Assembly: GCA_036186865.1 (NCBI GenBank)
Contig: AP025043.1
Coordinates: 35,797,657 to 35,861,656 of the forward strand
DNA length: 64,000 bases
Source: Eustoma russellianum
Taxonomy: Eukaryota > Streptophyta > Magnoliopsida > Gentianales > Gentianaceae
Direction: 5' to 3'
Shown: positions 34,324 to 46,804 of the stretch, in pieces
Layout of the letters: each line of letters begins with the position of its first letter
Position numbering within the stretch: the stretch's first letter is position 1
The notes under the pieces: generated by a model
Databases searched by the model: none
The model's input: the letters and a program-made list of their open reading frames with translations, nothing else
What the model was told of the DNA's origin: nothing
Program-made: the position numbers and the translations under genes

Positions 34324-36563
34324 TCCCCAAGGCATACGGTCTTGAGGAACCAAGAGGATTCAAGACTCCTTCACATTCAAGCTTAGTCTAGGTGAGTGCA
34401 TTCTAAACTCCTCTAGAGGGTTATGTGTTTTGCATGGTAAAACTCATAAGATACCCTTGTTTCTTGTGGGAACCGTGACCTTCAAGGAGGCACTAAGAGA
34501 GGAACCTTGAGGAGCTAAGGAAGGATTGGCTTTTGGTGGGTTAGGACCATCTCAACCTCCAAGAATCACTTCGGGTAAGACCATCTAAGCCTCCATTTAG
34601 CTCTATTTTGTATTTGAGATAAAAGCTAATGTTTGTTCTTCTCCTTTCCCAAACCGTGGGGTATATGTAGTGAAGAGGAAGAAGACTTCACTCATTCCAA
34701 GCTAAGAAAAAGTGTAAGCTTGAAAAAGGCAAGTACACTATAAGTATTCATGACTTGTGTGTGAAAGTATGTGCTTGAATGGCTAGATGTTACTACGTTT
34801 TAATCTTAGATGTAAAAAGGTTAGGTTTGAAGCATGAACTTTCAGATTCCTCAAGAAATGTGGCTTGCATGCTTGAGATTCTTTCAAAGGTGGATTCTTT
34901 GCTCTTTTTAAATATGAACGTGATGATAATCTAAGTTAAATGTGGCAAAGTTCTCTTCTTTGACATGTAAGGGGGACGGTTGGAGGAAAAGGAGGGATAA
35001 ATGTGATTCTTGTGATAGATTGTAACTTGCGGGGTAAAGGATTTGTACAAGATGTATGCTTTATGATTTTGGGGTAATGTGTTCATGATGAAAATGAAAT
35101 TTAATCCCTTGAATTGTGTAAGTGACGGGCTGTTTTGGGGGTGAGGTACATACATGCTAGATGTACCAAGAATAGATTTTATTATGAACAAAATGTGCAA
35201 GATCAAGAGGTGTTATGTGTAACATTCAAACTGTTTTTGAAGTAATTTGTAGATGACCTTTAGAGTATATTAGAACCTGTAAAGTTAGGCTAAAAAGGTG
35301 TATTTCATAATTAGTAAGTTAGTTATGAAGAATAACTCAAGTTGAAATACTTTTAGTAAGGAAAGGTGACAAAAAGGTAAATTTACTGGAACAGGGCAGA
35401 TTAATGTGACGTTTTGTAGGACCTGAAAATTGATCTTAGAAGTATGCAATTAAGCTAAGTTTTGGTATGACATTAGCCCTATGTATGTAGTAAATATAAG
35501 AGTTGGAATTTTGGTAAAATAGTTGTGGTTTGTCCTTAATGGAATTTTTAGTAAAACTGGTCAAGCTGAAATTCACTGGACTGGACAGAATTTAAGTGAT
35601 GTATTGAATGACCCAAAAATGGACCTTAGGAATATGAAAATGGGCTGATTGTTTGTAGGATGCTAGCCTTATGTGTTTATTAAGTTTGTGAGTTGGAATT
35701 TTCGAAAAGGAACTTATGGTTTGATCACAATAAAATTCGTGGTAAAACTGGTCACTCCAGAAATCAGCATGTACCCGTTTTGGAAAAAAAATGAATAAAT
35801 TACCCCTTGAATGTTATTATGTTACTCCAGAAATTTTATGACATTTACTTAGAACATTGTTGAACACATCCAAGTAAATTGTTCACCTTGGAATTATTAT
35901 TTTATTAGGTAATTGCCGAAGTTAAGTTGGTATCACTAATCTGGAAAACTGAGCAGAATTAAGGACTTGGTTGTATGGATTTATTCTTGTGGGCTTAGAC
36001 TCATTTGTAGGGTTTGAGATTATGAGCTATAATTTTCGGTATGTCTATAGTATTTTTCAGGTGTTGGCCAAATTAAACGAGACTTAATGGACTTAAAAGA
36101 AAGGTAAAAGAAAGGACACTGCACTGCTGAAATTCAGCAGTACCCTGTTTAGTAATTAAACAAATTAAGGGTCTTACACGTCTCGTAACGTTACAAAACT
36201 TATATGGCGAATGTAAAAGACACCCTATGCGTATGTATGACAAGAAATCATGATAATGGGCCTAAAACATGAGGTTTTGAGGCCGTGCAAATGGAACGAT
36301 GATTTTGGAAATTTTTTCAGCCTAAAGAATAAGTTTGTACTTGTATGAATGTAACGCATCATGTCACGAATTGCATGGTACATGGCATACATTGCATCAT
36401 CGTCATTTACTTGATTTATGAAACTGGTTTTATGAGAAAGAATGATGAAAAAGAGTTTTTAAAGAAAAGATTCCATTTTTAAAGGAACGCTTTCCACCGG
36501 TACTGTATGTTTCTGGCCAGCAGGACCCGCTCCAGATCCGAGGTTAATTGATCTTATGATAAT

Positions 36564-36757
36564 GACCGTTCAGACCCGGAGAGAATAGACCTTATTATGA
36601 TAATGACCGTTCAGACCCGGAGAGAATAGACCTGATTATGATAATGACCGTTCAGGCCCAGAGAGAATAGACTTGATTATGATAATGACCGTTCAGGCCC
36701 GGAGAGAATAGACCTGATTATGATAATGACCGTACAGGCCCGGATAGAATAGACCTG
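36564..36757 (+). repeat. 41-bp minisatellite in LTR B, five units
   Basis: Units begin at 36564, 36605, 36646, 36687 and 36728, each GACCGTTCAG(A/G)CCCGGAGAG then AATAGACCTGATTATGATAAT with few changes. Regular spacing and high identity between units point to recent slippage or unequal exchange in an otherwise diverged LTR. Confidence 0.93.
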
Positions 36758-38014
36758 GTGACTATGATTGATGAAGTGACTGTTTTCAGATCCTGAAATA
36801 ATAGATTCGAAGGAAAGAATATGACCGCCTCAGATCCGGATAGAATATATCTGAACACTCTCTTGTTTTCTTGACGATGATGTTTTGAAAGAAAGAACGA
36901 AAGAACTTATCTTCATCTTTATCATGATGCATCACATGTGCATACTCATGCATGTTGCATTTAATGATTCATCAAACATATGGTACATGTTACTCAGACT
37001 AAGTTGTTATAACTTGGTAGCTCCTAAGTTATGATATTAAATAAGTTATGATCTTTGATAAGTTATGATCTTTGATGAGATATGAGCTGATTACTTATGG
37101 GTATTGGATGGAAGGTCAAGTATGTTTCTAAATCGAATTTTGGGGTTCGGTTCTTGTATGTACTTTTCATTCAATTCACGATTATTTATGGTTTACTTGC
37201 TGGTGACGTTTTCACTCACCCCTTATTCATCCCAGAACCCGCAGGAAATAGGGTCGAATGGATCGAAGATGAACCTAGGATTCCTTATCCGTAGAGGAGC
37301 GAGAGGTGGACGACTTAAGGAATTCTGCTATGATGGAAGTGATTGATGATCTTATTATGACTTTATGATGGAACCATTTACTTTTGGATTTATGCGTTTT
37401 TATGAACATGTTGTAAGACTAATGATGGTTGCTTAGACGCTTTTATTTTAAAAGTTTTTATTCTGCCTCGGTTTTGCTTACTGGTTGACGTGTAAGCATG
37501 AGAGTCCACGTATTTTATTCTGGACTAAGATATGTTATGGACAGACGCCTGGTACTCTCCGTAGTGAAGTACAGCGGGCGCACTGTAGCCGGATAGGCCG
37601 GGGTGCAGGGCGTTACAAATATGGATCATTTACTTGAGAAATTCAGCCAGCATATAACTACACATGCTGAATTTTCAGCATGAGTCACAAATGTGACAAA
37701 GTTTGTAATTTTACCTTGTATAGCTCCTTTCTTTTTGTCACCAACATTGTATGCTTCATTCTTGGCCAATCAAGATGCCAACAAAGCTCCACATATGATC
37801 CACCATGGCTGTTGTATGCGTGTGACATGCTTGTGCATGTGCTGAATTTTATTTTTGCAAACTTTGTAAAATAGTGCACATATAATTATACACACATGGT
37901 ATATTCCAATCAGCCCTTAATTGATTTTTCTAGAACACTTTAGAATGTATGAAGTATGTAAAAAGTGTCTAGATACATGTTATATGTCATGCCAAAAATG
38001 TTCCATTTATCGTG

Positions 38015-41000
38015 TGTTGTAACCCAATTAGGGATCCTTTTGTACCTATGATCTATGTAAGGGAATATGTGACACAGATAGGATTTCAGTTACAATGTAT
38101 TAAGTCGATGATTACTATTGTAAATTACGTTTCGGATAGTAGCATACGCCTATAGTATTTGAACAAGAATATTGGACCATGGGGAAGGAACTCAATTTTC
38201 GCCCAAGGTCTTATAAGATTCGGCCAACAGCCCAAGGAAGGCACACCACATTTTCCTATATCATAATTATGCAAATAAACAAATGAATAGATAAATGACT
38301 ATATTAAATAAAGAAAAAGAAGGAAGTTAGAAATTGAATTAGGCATAGTTGGGGGCATTAAAGACCCCCAACCGCCGGTTAATTAAGGGGGAGGCCAATT
38401 AAGAGAGTGTTACTCTACTATAGTTAATGGTGACATAACCAAGGTTCAAGTAACTAAGGTTAAGAAAAAGTAACCAAGGTTAGTGAAAAAGTAACCTTGG
38501 TTAGCTAAAAGTAACCAAGGTTAAAAGGTAAATCAAGGTTAACCCATTAACCATACTATGGTAGGATCTTCACCCCTCCCTTTTACCCCCTCTCCAACGC
38601 TAAACCTAGCCAAAAAGAAAAAGAGTTCCCTGCAATACTACACTTGAAACCCCTTAGACTACTCAAGAACTTTAAGAGCAAGAAAGCTCTATCTCTTCCC
38701 TTCCCTTCAAAACATTCGGCCAATGAGACAAGCAAGGAAGTCTAGGCTCTTCCAAGGACTAAGAGATATTAGGTAAGGTTCTTAATCTCTTGAGAAAATA
38801 TTTGCATCTTCATAAGAATGAAACTTATAAATCTCTTGTTCATAACCGTGACCTTCAATGGTCATTAGGCTCAAGTCTGAAGCTTTTAAGGATTCTAAGC
38901 TAGAAAAGCTTGGAAACCACTCAAGCTCCTTTTGGTAAGTCATCTAGCCTTTTTCTAAGCGTATATCTTAGTTGAAAATGTAAACTAACCTTGCTCCTTT
39001 CTTTCTCTTCACCACCGTGGGAATGCATGCATAGAGAAGAGAAAGATTTCAACTTTTCTACACCTCTCCGAGAAGAGTAAGCAAAGAAGACAAGTACACT
39101 ATACTCTTTGTGGTTTGAATGTGAAAGTGTGTGCATGAATGGCTAGATATACTTAAGATCTAATCTTAGTTGTATTATGCTAAGGTTGAATGCCAAAACT
39201 TTCGGCCCAAGGCCATTTGGTGTGTAGATGTGAAATCTTGTTCCAAAGGTGTAATCTTTGAGGGTTATATGTCTTGTTATGTGTTAATCTAAGATGAACA
39301 AGTTAAAGATTCTCTCTTTTCTATGATGAGGGTTCACGGTGGAAGGGGTGAAGGGGAATGAGTGTGATTTTGCATGGAAATGATAACTTAGTGAGAAATG
39401 GAGATAAATTTTTGGTCTTGTTGTGTGTTGTGCATAACATGCTCTTAGATACATCATTTTCTTGCATGCACCGAAAATGGGGCTGTTGGTGAAGGGGGGC
39501 ATGTGCACCCAAAGTTGTTGCTAAGTGTTGTGTTAATAGGAATGTGCATGTGAGTCAAAGAATGATGTATAAGGGTGTATGAACTGTTTTATGTGGGATT
39601 TGTATGTGGGGTTGTAGCATGTTGAGCCTGTAAAATTTCTATGAAAAGAGTGAGTTAGTGCTTATTTAAGTGTTTGTGACAAAAATACAAACTAGGGACA
39701 CGAAGGAAGGTTATATGACCACTAGAGAAAATTTACTGGAACTGGACAGAAACTTGGGCTGTTTTGTGAGACCTGAAAAGGGACCTTAGGAACTTTAAAT
39801 TTATTTGATTTTTTGTAGGACATTATTCGTATGTGTATATTAGATGGGAGAGTTGGAATTTCATTAAAAGGAGCCACGGTTTATTTTTAATAAATTTCTT
39901 AGTAAGGTTGGTCCTGCTGAAAATGCTGTTCTGGGCAGAATTTAAGTAACGTGTTGAGTAGCCTAGAAATGGACCTTAGAGCTATGCAAATTAACTAATT
40001 TTAGGTATGAAACTAACCCTATGAGTAAAGTAAAGGTGAAAGTTGGAATTTTGTCAAAATGAGTTATGGTTCATTTTTAATGAAGTTTCTAGTAAAATGG
40101 GCTAGACTGAAATGCGCTGGATTGACAGAATTTGTGTGGCATGTTACACGATCTGAAACTGGACCTTAAGAAAATGCATTTGGGCCAAATTTTGGTAGGA
40201 TGCTAGTCCAACAAATTTATTAAGCTGGAGAGTTGGAATTACCGAAGAAGGACTAAAGGATCGGTCACAATAAATTTTATAGCGAAATTGGTCATTCCAG
40301 AATTCAGTTTGTAACCGCTTTATGTAAAGAACAAATGATTCCCTTAACGATATCATAATTCCATGAAATTGGCATGGGGATCACTTAAGACATACACGAA
40401 GGAGTACATACGAACCATTTGGTCTAGAATGATTATTTCAGTAGGAAATCACTAAGGAGAAGATGACGCCACTAAGCTGGAAATTTTCCAGCATAGCTGC
40501 AAGACGCGCTTATTCGTTTATGTCACGCATTATGCCATGTGTTGCATACTACATGTCATGCATTGTATCATCGTCACGTACATGATTTATGGCATGATTT
40601 TATGTGAAATAAAGATGAAAAGCGTTTTCAAAATGATGCTTTTGTTTTTTTAAAAACGGTTCCCCACCAGTACCGTGTGTGAGTATGAACTTGGCCAGTA
40701 AGAACCCGCTCAGATCCGGGTTAAGTGATCTGACAGTATGACCGTTCAGGCCCGAAGATAATAGGACTGATGATGATGATGATGATGACCGTGCGGGTCT
40801 GGAAAGAATAGACCCGACAAGTAGATGACGTTACCGTTCCGAATCCGGGAATAATAGATTCGAAGGGGAGACGTTACCGCCTCAGATCCGGGAAGATAGA
40901 TCTGAACACTCTATTGTTTTACGACGATGATGATTTGAAAGAAAAGCATGAAAATATTATATTTCCATTTTCATCTTGATGCATCACACGTACATATGCA

Positions 41001-41718
41001 TGCATGTTACATTCATGTAGTGACACATGATATTTAAGTTGTGACGACCTTGTAGACCCTAAGTATGACATCTCTAAGTGATGATCTTTGTTGTGATATT
41101 CATCAATACGAGTTACAGTCTTTTAATGTTATATTCTGCTTTGAGTAATGATTTTACTTAAGTTATGATCTTGCTACATTAAGTGATGATCCCTATCGAG
41201 TATTGGACGGAGGACAGGTATGCTTCTAAACCGAAATTTTAGGGTTCGGTTTTGTTCGCACTTTCCATTTAACCCTCGATTATTATAGTATACTTGCTGG
41301 TGACATTGTCACTCACCCCTATTTTTCCTCCCAGAGGTTGCAGGAGCCAAAGTAGAGTGGATCGATGACGAACCTAGGGTTCCCTACCCGTGAGTGCAGT
41401 GAAGGATGGACAAATTTAGGAGACCGGACTTGCCAGCTCTAAGGGATGACTGATTTATGTAGTGAGATGGAAAAACAATTGCTTTTGTCACTTTCTGATA
41501 CATTTGATCTGGGTTGTAAACTTTGAATGGTGGTGATGATGTTTTAATTTCGAAGTTTTAAATTCTACCATGGTTTCGCTTGCTTAATTACATGTAAGCG
41601 CTAAAATCCATGCATTTATATCATGGATCATGACACGTATGGACGACGCCTAGTACTCTCCTTAGTGAAGTATGGCGGGTGCACCGACTTCGACGGGGCC
41701 GGGGTGTGGGGCGCCACA
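38015..41718 (+). repeat. gypsy2 5' LTR (3704 bp)
   Basis: TGTTGTAACCCAATTAGGG to GCGCCACA. Contains the AAAGTAAC array (38420-38570), donor-like AG/GTAAGG (38773), ACCGTGACC with CATTAG (from 38845), TTTTG/GTAAGT (38935), 190-bp repeats (about 39720-40330) and a minisatellite with a (GAT)n run at about 40768-40788. The third, GC-type donor is mutated to GACAAGT here but intact in the 3' LTR (47885). Confidence 0.95.
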
Positions 41719-41720
41719 GG

Positions 41721-41733
41721 TGGTACCAGAGCC
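41721..41733 (+). promoter_or_regulatory. gypsy2 primer binding site
   Basis: TGGTACCAGAGCC two bases after the LTR end; one base differs from the gypsy1 site (TACC for TATC). Followed by about 280 bp of leader to the gag ATG at 42014, again preceded directly by TACTGCAG. Confidence 0.9.
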
Positions 41734-42013
41734 AAGGCTCCAGATCCGGGCAGAATGTAGAATTAAGTTATGATTATAGTCAACTAAGTTGATCTTAGAT
41801 CTAAGTTCTGATCTTCGATGAGAGTTGACCTTAGAATATGACGACTTACACTGGAAAATTAGGGTACGGCCCAGTGATATGCCCTAATTAATGACCAATC
41901 ACAAATTCAAGTTATAACGTATGTACGTATATGCTCTTCCGATATGCTAAAGTAAATTTTGCTATTTATTGTGACATTTCTGTATTGAATAAAGCCAACA
42001 CTACGTACTGCAG

Positions 42014-43243
42014 ATGGTGCGACCCAGAGGTGGACCAGCCGGAGCTCGTCCCGAGGTGCAGGAGCCTATCCCTCCTCCACCTGCTCAGGTCCCTCCACCC
42101 CCGCCGCCGCAGGGTCAAAACCCACCGCCAGTTCAGAACGTCCCTCCACCCCAAGGACCTTTTCCGCCCATGATGCCAGATATTAACGCTTTTCAAAACT
42201 TTTGGGGAACAATCACCCAAATTGGGCAAGTAATGCTGCAACAGAATAACCCTCAACCTCACGAGCAGGTCAGAGATGCTCAATATTATTTTGAAAAGCT
42301 GAAGAGAGCCAACGTTCCGCCGCTTGAAGGGAAGTCAGATTCTGGTGCTGCTGAGAAGTGGCTTGATGAGGTGGAAAATTGCTTCGAACTGATCAGAGCC
42401 GCAGAAGAAGTAAAGACTCAAGCAGTTAGACCATTTCTGTTAGGAGAGGCCAACTAATGGTGGAAGGCCAATCTACAAGCCTTGCCAAGACAAATTTCCT
42501 GGGAAAGGTTCCTCCAGGAATTTAACAAGGTTTACATACCACCCTCAGTCAAACTGCAGAAAAGACATGAGTTTGAATCCCTAATGCAAGAATCTGGAAT
42601 GACGGTTGCTGACTACGCTAACAAATTCATAGCTCTGAGAAGATTCCAACCATCCACCATGAACGATGAAGAAACGAAAATGTTGAAATTCGAGAGAGGA
42701 CTGAACCCCAGAATCCAAACATGGTTGGTTAATGCCAACCCAGCAAATTTTGGTGCCCTTCTAGATGCTTATTACAGAATTGAAAGAGATATCATCCGCC
42801 GGGATGAGTTTTGCCAAAAGAGAGGAAGAGACGTGTCTGGAAGCGGAGGGCCCCGTAAGTCCGCAAAGCAAAATACGAAGGGCCCGGGGCATCAAGGGAA
42901 GAATCGATTTCAATGCCGCTCCCAAAAGAATCAATCACAGAACCAAGGACAAAAATTTGCCATTCCAAGTTGCTCTCATTGCGGTAAGCGCCACGTAGGA
43001 GAATGTTATATCCAAGCTGGGAAATGTTTTGGATGCGGTCAAACGGGGCACATCTTTAGGGACTGTCAAACAAAGGGACCACCTGCTTTGGATGCGGGAA
43101 AACAGGACACATAGCCAGGGAGTGTCCGGAGAAGGGGGCCCAGCAGCAACAACAGCTGCCGAAACCTCAGCGTCAGCGCACCAATGCACGAGTTCACGCT
43201 ATGACTGACACAGCTGCTGAGGAGGCCAAGGACGTAGTGACAT
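42014..43243 (+). pseudogene. gag: gypsy2 gag, one nonsense change and one frameshift
   Basis: MVRPRGGPAGARPEVQEP start, gag domain motifs as in gypsy1, then CSHCGKRHVGEC, CFGCGQTGHIFRDC and, in the shifted frame, a third CFGCGKTGHIAREC knuckle. TAA at 42455-42457 sits where gypsy1 has CAA (Gln before WW). One C lost near 43068 shifts the frame and gives a TAG at 43112. The exon ends at 43243, before intron 1. Confidence 0.9.
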
Positions 43244-43322
43244 GTATTTTCAGAAAATCTTACTAATTTTCTTTTACAATACTGTTGCCTTATGGTTGCT
43301 TAGTAAGTATTGTATGGTTCAG
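43244..43322 (+). other. gypsy2 intron 1 at gag/protease border (79 bp, GT-AG)
   Basis: GTATTTTCAG start, GGTTCAG end, TACTAAT with T-rich run, and TTGCTTAGTAAGTATTGTAT as in gypsy1. Two bases shorter than the gypsy1 intron, so coding frame across it is not conserved while splice sites are. The last exon base is T instead of G (ACAT/GTATTT), a small weakening of the donor. Confidence 0.8.
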
Positions 43323-44161
43323 TAGCTATACTAGTATGTTCGATACTTGCCAACGTGCTATTTGATAGTGGCGCTAGCCACTCTTTCATATCAAAGAGGT
43401 TTGCAAAGAATACTGAGAAAACCCCAACCTATAGTGATGCACCTTATAGAATTCAAGCAGCTGGGGAGCAGGTACTTGTAGCTCACTATGTTTTCAAAAA
43501 TTGGGAACTTGAGTTTGATAATCATCGGTTTGACGCCGATTTGATTTCCATACCTATGACGGACTTCGATGTAATTCTTGGAATGGACTGGCTCTCTAAG
43601 AATTTTGCCAACATCGATTGTAATGAAAAACAAGTTACCTTTAAGGACCCCACACATAAAGAAGTAACCTTTCAAGGAGGATCAAAGTTACAGAAGAGCC
43701 CTAAGAATGTTTATGTAAATGCGATCCGCGCTAGTAAAGCCCTAAGCAAAGGGCATGAAGGATATCTTGTTTATGCCATAAACATTGAACAAGCACCCTC
43801 AGACCTGTCCCAAGTTCCAGTAGTTCGCAATACCCAAATGTTTTCCAGAAGAATTGCCAGGTCTTCCCCCGGAACGAGAGATATCTTTTGAGATCAACCT
43901 GGTTCCGGGAGCTGAGCTATATCAAAGGCTCCCTACAGAATGGCCCCGGCGGAACTAAAAGAGTTGAAGGAGCAGTTACGTGAATTGCTGGAAAAGAAAC
44001 TGATCCGTCCAAGTGTTTCATTTTGGGGAGCTCCTGTACTATTTGTCAAGAAGAAGGACGGAAGTATGCGGTTATGTACTGACTATAGGGAGCTCAACAA
44101 GATCACTATAAAGAATAAGTACCATTTGCCAAGGATTGACGACTTGTTCGATCAGCTTCGG
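43323..44161 (+). pseudogene. pol: gypsy2 pol exon: protease and N-terminal RT
   Basis: LFDSGASHSFISKRFAKN and FDVILGMDWLSKNFANIDCN of the protease are in one frame to about 43891. Small deletions around 43830-43925 shift the frame between protease and RT. RT resumes with MAPAELKELKEQLRELLEKK, GAPVLFVKKKDGSMRLCTDY and RELNKITIKNKYHLPRIDDL, reaching the donor CTTCGG/GTAAGA. Unlike gypsy1 it keeps the DGSMR loop. Confidence 0.88.
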
Positions 44162-44233
44162 GTAAGAAAACAAAAAAATTTATTTTAAGTAATAAGTTTA
44201 TTATGAACCCTACCTAAAGATATCCTGATGCAG
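44162..44233 (+). other. gypsy2 intron 2 inside RT (72 bp, GT-AG)
   Basis: GTAAGAAAAC start, CCTGATGCAG end, AT-rich. Same position relative to the RT sequence as in gypsy1 with splice sites unchanged and length two bases longer, so retention breaks the frame differently in each copy whereas removal gives the same junction in both. Confidence 0.85.
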
Positions 44234-45118
44234 GGGGCAAGGATTTTCAGTAAAATTAATCTTCGCTCAGGATATTTCCAGTTGAAGATCAAGGCTGAAG
44301 ACGTCCAGAAAACTGCATTCAGAACCCGTTATGGGCATTACGAATTTTTGGTAATGCCATTCGGACTGACCAATGCCCCTGCAGCATTCATGGATCTAAT
44401 GAATCGAGTCTTTCAAGACCAACTAGACAAGTTTGTCGTAGTCTTCAACGACGACATTTTGATATATTCCCCAAATGAAGAGACCCATGCAGCCCATTTA
44501 AGGATTACTCTGGACATCCTACGAAGGGAACAACTGTATGCAAAGTTTAGCAAATGTGAATTCTACCTACGAAGTGTAGCATTTTTGGGGCATGTGATAT
44601 CCGAAGAAGGTATATCGGTAGATCCCAAGAAAATCGAGGCAATCACGGAGTGGCCCAGACCGACAAATGTTACAGAGGTACGAAGTTTTCTCGGTCTCGC
44701 TGGTTACTATTGAAAGTTCGTGGAAGGATTCTCTCGAATTGCTATGCCTCTGACCCGATTGACCCAGAAGAAAACCAAATTTGAATGGACCTCAGAGTGT
44801 GAGAAGAGCTTTACTGAATTGAAGAAGAAACTGACCTCCGCCCCAGTCTTGGCACAACCCATTCCTGGAGAAAACTTTGTTGTATATAGTGATGCTTCTA
44901 AGAACGGGCTGGGATGTGTACTAATGCAAAAAGATCGAGTGATTGCATACGCATCCCAACAAATGAAGCCACTTGAACAAAACTACCCTATACACGACCT
45001 CGAGTTGGCAGCTGTGGTCTTCGCATTAAAAATATGGAGGCACTATCCATACGGCGAAAAGTGTGAAATTTCACAGACCACAAAAGCCTCAAGTATCTAT
45101 TTACCCAAAAAGAGTTGA
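44234..45118 (+). pseudogene. pol: gypsy2 pol exon: RT palm/thumb and RNase H
   Basis: GARIFSKINLRSGYFQLKIK, PFGLTNAPAAFMDLMNRVF and VVFNDDILIYS (the Ile of the FIDD motif is Asn; both Asp remain). A TGA at 44711 replaces an Arg codon in the SYYRKF segment. RNase H shows YSDASKNGLG and DLELAAVVFALK; one T lost near 45068 breaks the frame before the third Asp, and a TGA follows at 45129. Confidence 0.9.
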
Positions 45119-46497
45119 ACATGCGACAATGAAGATGGCTAGAATTAATGAAGGGCTATGACCTATCAATTCAGTATCACCCGGGGAAAGCCAACAAGGT
45201 AGCGGACACATTAAGTAGAAAAACAAGTCATCCACGCCAACCACCTTTGCAGCGTGACATGGAAGAATTTGATCTAGAGGAGGTTGATTCAATCAAAGGC
45301 ATGCTAGCAAAGTTGGTGATAATTCCTTCACTAATAGACAGAATTAAAGAGGAGCAAGAAAAGGATGAAACCCTAAGGAAGATAAAGGACCGGGTACGAA
45401 CGAAACCCACCAGAGAATTTAAGGTTCGAGACGACAACAGTTTGTGGTTTCAAGAAAGATTGTGTGTACCCAATAACGAAGACATACTGAATGAAGTTCT
45501 TAAGGAAGCACATAACTCGCGATTATCCATCCACCCTGGAGCAAATAAGATGTACCAAGATTTGAAACGACGATTCTGGTGGAATGGCATGAAAAGACAG
45601 ATTGCGGAATTTTTGGGAAAATGCCTCGTTTGCCAGAAGGTGAAAGCAGAACATCAGAAACCCGCTGGGTTGCTACAGCCTCTCGAAGTTCCCGAATGGA
45701 AGTGGGACCACATTACTATGGACTTTGTTACCGACTTGCCTAGAACGAGAAGCGGCTACGATGCTATTTGGGTGGTTGTGGATCGTCTAACCAAGTTCGC
45801 CTATTTCATGGATATGACAATCAAGGCTCCAATGGAGAAATTGGCTACGATGTACGTGGAACAAATTGTGAGTCTTCATGGAATACCCCTAAGTATCGTA
45901 TGTGACCGCGATCCTCGTTTCACATCACGGTTATGGACAGCTTTTCAGAAAACAATGGGCACTGAGATTCACATGAGCTCGGCATTTCATCCCCAAATGG
46001 ATGGTCAATCAGAAAGAACCATTCAGACATTGGAAGACATGTTGCGATCCTGCACACTTGACTTTGGAGGAAGCTGGGATCGAAGTCTCAAGCTAGTAGA
46101 ATTTTCTTATAACAACAGTTACCATCGATCCATAGGGATGGCCCCGTACGAAGCACTCTATGGAAGGAAATGCCGTTCTCTGCTCTACTGGTGTGAAATA
46201 GGAGATAGGATTCTCATTGGACCCGATCTAGTAGAGCAGACTCGAGAGAAAATAAAAATCATAAAGCAAAAGTTACAAGCGGCCCAAGATAGAAGCAAGG
46301 TTTGGGCAGATGAAAAGCGACAAACTTTAGCATTTCAAGTTGGGGAAAAAGTATTTCTAAAAATATCGCCAACGAAAGGAGTTAAAATATTTGGTATTAA
46401 GGGGAAGTTGAGCCCAAGATTTATTGGGTCATACGAGGTTCTTGAAAGAATTGGAGAAGTGGCTTATCGACTCGCTCTACCGCCCACCCTATCTTAA
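45119..46497 (+). pseudogene. pol: gypsy2 integrase, open for 450 codons
   Basis: Open from the tail of RNase H (QYHPGKANKVADTLSRKTS) through integrase. HHCC: HNSRLSIHPGANKMYQ and CLVCQKVKAEH. Core D-D-E intact: WDHITMDFVTDLPRTRSGYD, IVCDRDPRFTS, QSERTIQTLEDMLRSC. GPY/F-type segment RFIGSYEVLERIGEVAYRLA. TAA at 46495 replaces a Gln codon just before HDVFHVSQL. This is the best preserved integrase in the window. Confidence 0.93.
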
Positions 46498-46758
46498 ATA
46501 CATGATGTGTTTCATGTATCTCAACTGCGACGATATGTACATGATCCTAGCCATATCATAAAGGATCAACCTTTGAAACTAGAAGCCGATACGACATATA
46601 AGGAAGAACCAGAAAGGATAGTTGATCGCAGGGAAAAGGTTCTAAGGAAATGATCAATACCGATGGTCAAGGTGCAATGGAAGAATCATTCTGTAGATGA
46701 GTCTACCTGGGAAGTATAAGAGAACATGAAGAACTCTTACCCTCACCTCTTTGATTAG
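46498..46758 (+). pseudogene. pol: gypsy2 chromodomain remnant
   Basis: Same frame as the integrase, after its TAA: HDVFHVSQLRRYVHDPSH, then TGA near 46651 (Arg in gypsy1), the chromodomain core PMVKVQWKNHSVDESTWEV, a TAA, and the terminal YPHLFD with TAG at 46756, which may be the natural end of pol. Confidence 0.85.
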
Positions 46759-46790
46759 CACTCTCAAGTTTCGAGGACGAAACTTATAGT

Positions 46791-46804
46791 AGGAGGGGGG
46801 AGGA
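46791..46804 (+). promoter_or_regulatory. gypsy2 polypurine tract
   Basis: AGGAGGGGGGAGGA immediately before the 3' LTR at 46805; one interruption compared with gypsy1's uninterrupted G run. Confidence 0.9.

Larger units (their letters stand above)
28343..37617 (+). mobile_element. Solo LTR 'B' (Tekay-type family), split by D-prime
   Basis: Pieces 28343-28832 and 33230-37617, about 4.88 kb. Starts TGTTGTACCTAACC and ends GGGCGTTACA; TSD AATAT at 28338-28342 and 37618-37622 is perfect. Start region resembles LTR A. It contains splice-like motifs (GTGAGT at 34392, GGGTAAGA at 34574, GCAAGT at 34739), 190-bp repeats (about 35380-35800) and the clearest minisatellite in the window (36564-36757). 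No coding content; ORFs within it are chance. Confidence 0.9.

Noticed and set aside
28833..37617. Apparent large inverted repeat of LTR sequence, like one element with inverted LTRs
   Set aside because: Two separate TSD pairs (ATATG and AATAT) show a minus-strand solo LTR inside a plus-strand solo LTR; families differ in their starts.
38921..39136. Antisense ORF of about 71 codons found in both gypsy2 LTRs (also 47717-47932)
   Set aside because: Conservation is explained by LTR identity; it lies antisense to the leader-like region, has no recognisable domain and is absent as an ORF in gypsy1.
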